From: Cornus controversa | Lineage: Eukaryota; Streptophyta; Magnoliopsida; Cornales; Cornaceae | Reading direction: 5' to 3' | Assembly: GCA_026545225.1 (NCBI GenBank) | Contig: CM048846.1 | Coordinates: 88,243,270 to 88,307,269, forward strand | DNA: 64,000 nucleotides | Shown: positions 57,195 to 64,000 of the stretch, piece by piece | How positions within the stretch are numbered: the first letter of the stretch is position 1 | Layout of the letters: the number at the start of each line of letters is the position of its first letter | Program-made: the position numbers and the translations under genes | The notes under the pieces: model-generated | Database searches by the model: none | Seen by the model: only the letters and a program-made list of their open reading frames with translations | Told to the model about the DNA's origin: nothing

Positions 57195-59195
57195 GGAGCT
57201 TATGTGCTCAGTTAAGAGGACTTTCTTAGGAACATTATTCCTAGATTTGCGCTTTTGAGTGCACAAGTCCTTCAAGAATTTCGCATAGGAGGGAATTTGT
57301 CGAATAGCATCAAGGAGAGGGAGATTGATCTTTACTTGTTTGAAGATCTCCATCATGTCTTGGATTTTCTCTCCTTGCTTCCCGAAATGAGAAGGTTCCT
57401 TCAATCTTTGAGGAAAAGGAACCGGGGGTTCATAAGAGGTGTCAAGATTTGGAATCGATGATGACACAACTTCACTTGCCTTTCCTTTTGGATTTGAAGG
57501 GGTATTTTACAAATTTGGATTTAACGGAAATAATTTTGGATTTAATTGGGATTCTTTGGGATTTTTAGGTTGCTCTTGGAATTCCTTTCTCTCTTCCTCC
57601 TCTACCTTGGAGTTAATGATTTTACCACTCCTTAAGGTTGTGATTGATTGAACTTGCTCCGGAGGAGCATTACAAGTTGAAGATGATGGATCTTCAATCA
57701 TATGGACACCTTTGGGGTTCGCCATCGGTTGACTCGGCAACTTACCTTCCTCTCTTCTATTTAAGGCATTAGCTAGTTGCTCAATTTGAGCTTCTAACCT
57801 AGCCATAGATTGAGCATTGGCTTCAAGCTTAGAGATTGATTGAGAGTGAGTTTGCAATAAGCGGGTGTTGGCCTCAAGATTGCTTATCATTCTTTCTTCA
57901 AAGCTTTGGCTTCTCGGAGGAGGTGGTGGTTGTTGGTAATTAGATCTTTGATTGTAAGGTTGAGGATTTGGCCTATAATGAGGCTGCTGAGAGTGGGAAT
58001 TGAAAGAGTTTTGCCCTTGGAAAGAGGGACTTGATTCTTGAGGTTTCCATGAGAAAGTCGGATGGTTCTTGTAACCAGGATTGTACGTGTTTGAATATGG
58101 ATCATTCATTTGTTTAGAGTACAGGGCATTCGCTTGCTCTTGAGCATAATCGGGTGATTGCCCGGCAATAGGACAATCTCGCACGAAATGTGAAGTACTA
58201 TAGCAAAACGAACAACCTTCCTGATTTTGGACAGATTGGTTTGGAGTAGGCAGCCCATTTTTCATGATTAAATCCATTTTTCGGGATAGGGCTTCTACTT
58301 GCATGGCAACCTCATCTACCCGTGAAATCTCATGCACGCCTCTACAAGGTTGGGTGGCCTTCCCTTTCCTAGTGGAGGAGCGCTGAGCTGAATTGTTGCT
58401 TAGGGTTTGAAAAAGTTTCCGTGCCTCATCGGGGCTTTTCGAAAGATATCCACCCCCACACGCGGAGTCTATCATTTGTCTATGTTGCTCACTCACCCCA
58501 TCATAAAAACTTTGCACTAGCTGCCATTTTGGGACAGCATGATGCGGACAAGATTTTAAAAGATCCTTTAACCTCTCCCACGTCTCATAGAATTGTTCTT
58601 GGTCAATTTGGGTGAATCCGGTGATTGCTCGTCGAATATCACTTGTCTTACCCATTGGGAAGTATTTTTTCAAGAACTCTATTTGCATCTCCGCCCAAGA
58701 ATGGATTGAGTTAGGTTCTAAGGAGTTGAACCAACTTCTAGCTTTATCTTTTAGGGAGAAGGGGAACATACGCAGCTTTAGATCATCCTCCGTAAAGTGT
58801 GGTACACGAATAGTGGAACACACGAAAAGGAAGTAATCTAAATGCCGGTACGGATCCTCATTAGGGAGACTGTGGAAGCTATTAAGAAGATTTATGGTGG
58901 AGGACTTTATTTCGAATTGAGTTGCTGCTACATCCGAAAATTGGATACATGAAGGTACTTCAAATGTAGTCAGAAGGTAAAAGTCAATAAGCAACTCTCC
59001 TTGAGGAGGTGGTGGTGGAGGTGGTTGTTCATGATTAAAAGGAGGTAGTCCAGGAGGTTGTCTCTCATTTGGATCCATGTTTTCAGTCCTAGGCAATATA
59101 GGGTCCCTAGAGGTTCCTCTACGTTGTCTAAGTGTTCGTTCAAGTTCAATGTTACCCGGAAGCAAAGGAAGTGACAAGGACCGTCTACCTAGCAT
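57195..59195 (-). pseudogene. Athila-like gag of element B
   Basis: ATG at 59195 opens MLGRRSLSLPLLPGNIELER and a 562-codon frame. Capsid motifs are NSFHSLPNEDPYRHLDYF, FSLKDKARSWFNSLEPNS and EFLKKYFPMGKTSDIRRA. A CCHC-like CSFCYSTSHFVRDCP is near 58210. The Q/P-rich middle and ITTLRSGKIINSK follow. A single TAA at 57507 interrupts the frame, which reopens through MMEIFKQVKINLPLLDAIRQ to LTEHISS, where element A is inserted. The frame resumes at 49806. Confidence 0.9.
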
Positions 59196-59455
59196 GCATT
59201 AACAATCGAACAACACCTCAATACACAAAGTAACAATAATCTTTACAAAAAGAATAAATGAATCCAAACCACTAATTTTAGGCGTTATACTCACAAAGGG
59301 TTCCAAGTTTACTTCTCTTTGATGCCCGCTATGTGGTATACCTAAAATCAAGAAGTTTGAGAATTAAGAACAAATATATACAAAAAGAATGAAAGAATTT
59401 CTAGCCTAAGAATTAAACCAGATTTAATCTTCCAATGGCGACAATAAAACCGTAG

Positions 59456-59473
59456 TCCCCGGCAACGGCGCCA
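59456..59473 (-). promoter_or_regulatory. Primer-binding site of element B
   Basis: Minus-strand TGGCGCCGTTGCCGGGGA, near the LTR end at 59480. Confidence 0.9.
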
Positions 59474-59479
59474 AAATTT

Positions 59480-60898
59480 TTATGTGGTTGAAACTAAATT
59501 ATATTGTAAGCTTAATTTTTCCATTTTTATCAAAATATAATTTAACCACTCGCAAGAGCACGAATCTTTGTAGATAAGGTTCTATATAGAGGGTATCGAT
59601 CCCACGAGGACTAGTCGCAATTGTCTTAAAGGAAGATTAATTCTACTTTAATTCGAAAAAACAGATTTTTGAATTTGTGTTTAAAAACTATTGCATGAAT
59701 GAAATGACAAGAAAAGTAAAGAGTTTAAAGTTGGGAGAGAGAACTAGGGTTGGTTTCCACCACTAGCCATTCACATGTTCATAAGTGTAGCAAGCATGGG
59801 ATTTATTAATTAAATGCCTAACAATGTCATTAGGCTTGTGACCTCAATGACATATCAAAAGATCAATGTGTGTGCTAACCTATCATAATCCATCTTTAAC
59901 AAGTATAGCTCTTCAACCTAACTAACTACCTAATTACTCTACTCTCTAAGTGAACACTACATGCATCCAAACTACCTTGTCTTGGCATGGTCTATACAAA
60001 TTAACATCACACATTCATTTAAACACCATTATCTAGCCATCATTTGCACTTCTTGTGGAATATGCAAATGTTGTGCATTCAAGTGACAAAATCTACTCTA
60101 AGACAAGAATAAATTCTAAATCAAATGAATATATATAAGAGATGTATTTGTGTACATAATCACTAGGCTAAATAATCAACATTTAATTACAAATCCCAAG
60201 AGCTACAAAGATGAACAAGTTTACATGGCTAGGGGTTGAAACCAACACCCTAGTAGAAGAGTTAGTTGCTCATGGTTGCCTTGCACCCTTCCATTGATGA
60301 AGAGAATGAAGCTTCTTGGTCTGGTTCAGCTCTTCCTCCTCCTCTCCCGAAGGTCTCTGCTCCAGTCTTTGATGTTCTTCTCAGATATGAGATATGTGTG
60401 GCTTTTGGTGCTTTTTGGCTTCCTTTTCCACCTTGGGGCCCACCATATATATATATATATCATTATATATATCTCTTGTATCAAGAAGGCCCCCAAAAGT
60501 CTTGTTCAAGTCAGACAATCCCCCTAAGTCGTGCAAAAAGGGAGATTTTGTTGCAAGTGGGAGAGCAGGTGAGCAAGTGGCCAAGTGGGCTCTGCAGAAT
60601 CTCGATTGATCGAGATTGGATCTCGATTGATCGAGATTTCGATCAATCGAAATGAGATCTCGATCAATCGAGATTTCGATTAATCGAGATCAACATCTCG
60701 ATTGATCGAGATGCATTGGGCTGCATTTCCTGATTTCTTCTCGTGACTGCAGAAAGCTTCCAACTTTGCTCCATTTGCTCCAATACTTGCAAAACATCAA
60801 AAACACAAAACTACCATAAACTTATCTCGGTAAACGGAAAAATGGAACTAACATATGCAATAAAGAGGGTTCAAATGCATAGAATTGAACACTTATCA
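59480..60898 (-). repeat. 5' LTR of element B
   Basis: 1419 bp, near-identical to 43270-44667 and followed by the ATGGC duplicate at 60899-60903. It is 21 bp longer, mainly through one extra palindromic unit at about 60640-60660. The first bases read TTATGTGG for TGATGTGG. Confidence 0.92.
60600..60715. repeat. Palindrome cluster in the 5' LTR of element B
   Basis: Variants of TCTCGATTGATCGAGA, one unit more than at 44394-44495. Confidence 0.85.
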
Positions 60899-60903
60899 AT
60901 GGC

Positions 60904-61743
60904 TGCCAATCAAACTCCTTCTGCTTCAAATTCCTCATTGCTAGTCCCTTGTGAATTTTGCTCTACTCCTATGCATAATGTGAGCAATTGTCCTTCAATG
61001 GGGTAATTTTCTGATATTCAACATGAGCAAGTTCAAGCTACTTTCACTGGACCAATGAATCCTCCACGAGGTAATACTTACAATCCCACATGGAGGAATC
61101 ATCCTGGTTTTTCTTACAGTAACCAAGGGGCAGCAATGCAACCATCATATCAACCTAGGACTTTTGTGCCTCAACAGCAATATCAAACACAAAGTCCTAT
61201 TGCCCAAAGAATTTCTGTTATTGAAGACAAGCTGACTCTTACCTTGTCTAAATTTGACAAGCTTGATTCTCTTATAGAGACAGTGCAAGCTACTGCAGCA
61301 ACAGTACAATCTATAGTTCAGCTAGTGCACTCGCATTCTCAATCCATTGCCAAACTGGAATCTCAGTTTGGACAGCTTGCTACTTCATTGAGTAGAAGAG
61401 AAGAAGGGAAGCTCCCTAGTCAACCAATTGCTAATCCAAGAGGGATGCAAGCTTCCACAAGTAACCCACACCATGAGCAAGTTCAAGCCATTACCACTTT
61501 GAGAAGTAGGAAAATAATTGACAATAAGGTGGGTGAAAAGAAAGAAGAAGAAAAAGTGACCACAAGTCCAAGTGCTGAATTCCTTATGAGCCTAAGGCTC
61601 CTTTCCCACAACGTTTGCTTGAAGCATCTAAATTGGGGAAGTAAGGGGACAAACTGCATGACATGATGGAGGTGTTTCGCCAAGTGAAGATTAATTTGCC
61701 ACTCCTTGATGTCATCAAGCAAATTCCTCCTTAAGCAAAATTT
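60904..61743 (+). pseudogene. Athila-like gag of element C, C-terminal part
   Basis: Continues MAANQTPSAS with a CCHC-like CEFCSTPMHNVSNCPS. A TAA at about 61004 follows (PSMG, then FSDIQHEQ), then the Q-rich segment QPRTFVPQQQYQTQSPIAQR and ITTLRSRKIIDNK. One A is missing near 61580 relative to element E, shifting the frame. Further stops occur before KFLKDLCTQKR. Confidence 0.85.
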
Positions 61744-64000
61744 TTGAAGGACTTGTGCACTCAGAAAAGGCGTTCTAAAAGCCATGTGCCAAAGAAAGTA
61801 ATGCTGCCACAACAAGTAAGTTCAATAATTCAGCAGTGTACTCCTCCCAAGTACAAAGATCCTGGTGCTCCAACTATCTCATGCATTATTGGGGAGCACC
61901 ATGTGGATAAAGCTCTTCTTGATTTGGGTGCAAGTGTGAATTTGCTACCCTATTCAGTTTACTTACAATTGGGCTTGGGAGAATTGAAGCCTACCTCGGT
62001 GGTATTACAATTTGCAGACAGATCAACAAAGCAACCCCGAGGAATCATAGAAAATATGCTCATTAAAGTGGATAAGTTCTACTTTCCTGTTGATTTCATT
62101 GTACTTGACACTGAGCCGGTTCACAATCCGAAGAGGCACATTCCTGTGATCCTTGGTCGACCTTTCTTAGCTACTGCTGATGCTTGCATAAATTGTAGGC
62201 CGGGGATCATGGATATTTCATTTGGCAACATGAATGTCAAGCTTAATGTGTTCAATGCTATCCAACACTCTCCAGATCAGAGTGATGTGTTCTGCATGGA
62301 TGATATTGATGAATGTGTGGAGGAATTTGTTTTATCCTCTATATCTCGAAACTCCCTGGAGGTTTGTAAGTCTTTTTATGACTTTGAGAACATTAATGAT
62401 GAAGGGTTGTGTGAAGAAGTGCATACTATGCTGGAAGTGGATGCTATTCAGAATACTCCACCATGGAGAATTCCAATTGAGCCACTACCTTTTCTCTCTA
62501 GCACTCCCTTGGTGCCTTCATTGGAGTCCCCTCCAGAATTAGAGTTGAAGCCTTTGCCTGACAAATTGAAGTATGTATTCTTGGGGTGCACAGAAAACTC
62601 TTCCTGTTATAATTGCCTCTGATCTGACAGAAATTCAAGAGAAGAGCTTAGTAGAGGTTTTATACCAACATCGTGAAGCAATTGGATGGAGTGTTGCTGA
62701 TCTTAAGGGCATTGATCCCTCAGTTTGCATGCACAAAATTCATTTGGAAGAAGGATGTAAGCCAACTAGAGAGGCACAGAGGCGACTGAACCCCAACATG
62801 AAGGAGGTGGTAAAGAAAGAGGTTGTCAAGTTACTTGATACAGGAATCATTTATCCAATTTCTGACAGCACGTGGGTGAGTCTGACACAAGTGGTTCCTA
62901 AGAAGTCTGGTCTTACTATTGTCCCTAACTCTATAGGAGAGCTTGTTCCACAACGTACTGCCACAGGTTGACAGGTTTACATTGATTATATAAAGCTCAA
63001 TTTTATGACAAGGAAGGATCACTTCCCTCTTCCATTCATTGATCAAATACTTGAAAGGTTAACTGGTCAGAGCTATTATTGCTTTCTGGATGGCTACTCT
63101 GGTTATAACCAAGTGGCTATGGATCCAGAAGATCAAGAGAAGACTACTTTCACTTGTCCCTTTGGTACTTTTGCTTATCGTCGTATGCCATTTGGATTAT
63201 GTAATGCTCCGGCGACATTCCAGAGGTGTATGATGGCCATCTTTTCTGACATGGTGGAAAAATTCTTGAAAGTGTTCACGGATGACTTCTCTATTTTTGG
63301 ATCATTCTTTGGAAACTGTTTGAGTAATTTATCACTTGTGCTTCAAAGGTGCCGAGAACGGAATTTGGTACTCAGTTGGGAGAAGAGCCATTTCATGGTG
63401 AAAGAGGGTATTGTATTGGGCCATATTGTTTTAGAGAGGGGCATTGAAGTTGATAAAGCAAAGATCGACCTAATTGCAACTCTGCCTCATCCAACTTCGG
63501 TAAGGCAAGTTCGATCTTTCTTAGGCCATGTTGGGTTCTATAGAAGATTCATCAAGAATTTCAGTAAAATTGCTCGACCATTGTACCATTTGTTATCTAA
63601 AGATGTTCCATTTACCTTTGATGAAGAATGTGTGCAAGCTTTTGAAAAGTTTCAGTCTTTGTTATCCTCTGCACCAATTATGCAATCTCCAAAATGGGCT
63701 CTACCTTTTGAAATCATGTGTGATGTCTCTGATTATGCAGTGGGAGCAGTGTTGGGACAAAGAGAAGAAAAATGACCACATGTCATCTACTACGCTAGTA
63801 AGACTCTCTCTGATGCCCAACTCAATTATACAACCACAGAGAAAGAGCTTCTAGCTGTAGTGTTTGCCTTGGACAAATTTCGTTCTTATTTATTAGGGTC
63901 CAAGGTGGTTGTCTACTCTGATCATGCAGCATTGAGACACTTATTGGCAAAGAAAGAAACCAAATCGTGTCTTATTCGGTGGATTTTATTGCTGCAAGAA
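61744..64000 (+). pseudogene. Athila-like pol of element C: protease, RT, RNase H, runs off the edge
   Basis: Protease has ALLDLGASVNLLPYSVYL. A frame change at about 62590 precedes the RT part. RT shows [29 protein letters not shown] and the catalytic block, here FTDDFSIFG where element E has [12 protein letters not shown] at 62969 replaces the TGG of GWRVCIDY, and TGA at about 63772 interrupts [10 protein letters not shown]. RNase H shows [17 protein letters not shown] and [13 protein letters not shown] before the window ends. Confidence 0.9.

Larger units (their letters stand above)
43270..60898 (-). mobile_element. Athila-like element B (family 2), hosting element A
   Basis: Minus orientation: 5' LTR 59480-60898, primer site 59456-59473, gag from 59195, element A at 49807-57194, protease and pol remnant to 48932, palindromes, env-like ORF 47749-46496, purine tract 44668-44681, and 3' LTR 43270-44667. 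The 5-bp duplication ATGGC flanks it (43265-43269 and 60899-60903) in gag of element C. Long stretches of the two LTRs are identical by eye, so insertion is recent. RT, RNase H and integrase core are absent, so it could move only with proteins supplied in trans. Confidence 0.93.
60899..64000 (+). mobile_element. Athila-like element C (family 1), continuation to the window edge
   Basis: Resumes at the ATGGC duplicate with gag, protease, RT and RNase H in element order. Its integrase, env-like ORF and 3' LTR would lie beyond 64000. Confidence 0.9.

Overview
The window is nuclear DNA of a flowering plant, almost certainly a eudicot. It holds two intron-containing plant genes in AT-rich DNA, followed by about 45 kb of nested LTR retrotransposons. 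No RNA gene, bacterial feature or CRISPR array was seen.

Left part (1-18,800). A minus-strand LAMMER kinase of the AFC2 class occupies 1-4735: eight coding exons, 282 codons, with the 3' end beyond the left edge. A plus-strand cytochrome P450 of the CYP71A type lies at 13457-16548, with two exons, 515 codons and all signature motifs. Between and around them are a decayed LINE (5485-5960), a small minus-strand LTR element with a minisatellite interior (7551-10072), a TRIM array inside that element (8584-9473), a CACTA terminus (about 12690-12979), a Mutator-like MITE with a 9-bp target duplication (16951-17748) and intronic MITE-like sequences. The two genes are not obviously functionally linked.

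Middle part (18,800-25,590). This is the 5' end and gag of a Tat-like Ty3/gypsy element (F). Its gag is split by a second, four-LTR TRIM array (20118-21328) and by a 3.34-kb solo LTR (21485-24824). Removing each insert and one target duplication restores a continuous gag reading frame at that site.

Right part (25,590-64,000). Five Athila-like Ty3/gypsy elements belong to two LTR families. Family 1 (LTR about 1.43-1.51 kb, starting TGATAGGCGTTGAATG) comprises A (49807-57194, +), C (40684-43269 and 60899-64000, +) and E (28542-37955, -). Family 2 (LTR about 1.4 kb, containing GATCGA palindromes) comprises B (43270-60898, -) and D (25590-28541 and 37956-40683, -). The nesting is A inside B inside C inside the LTR of D, with E also inside D. 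Five-base target duplications are visible for A (GGAGC), B (ATGGC) and E (GTGCC). A, B and E have each lost a different part of pol, including the integrase core. Only D keeps a recognisable integrase with its D,D,E residues, and even that is broken by stop codons. A carries one open 612-codon gag-type frame. The env-like third ORF survives, interrupted, in B and E.

The most unusual structures are the tandem LTR-internal-LTR TRIM arrays at two loci, the palindrome clusters just ahead of the env-like ORF in both Athila families, and the discontinuity of host element D across the otherwise normal target duplication of E. Splice sites, family names and element boundaries come from reading the sequence and from known family motifs; no alignment or database search was run.
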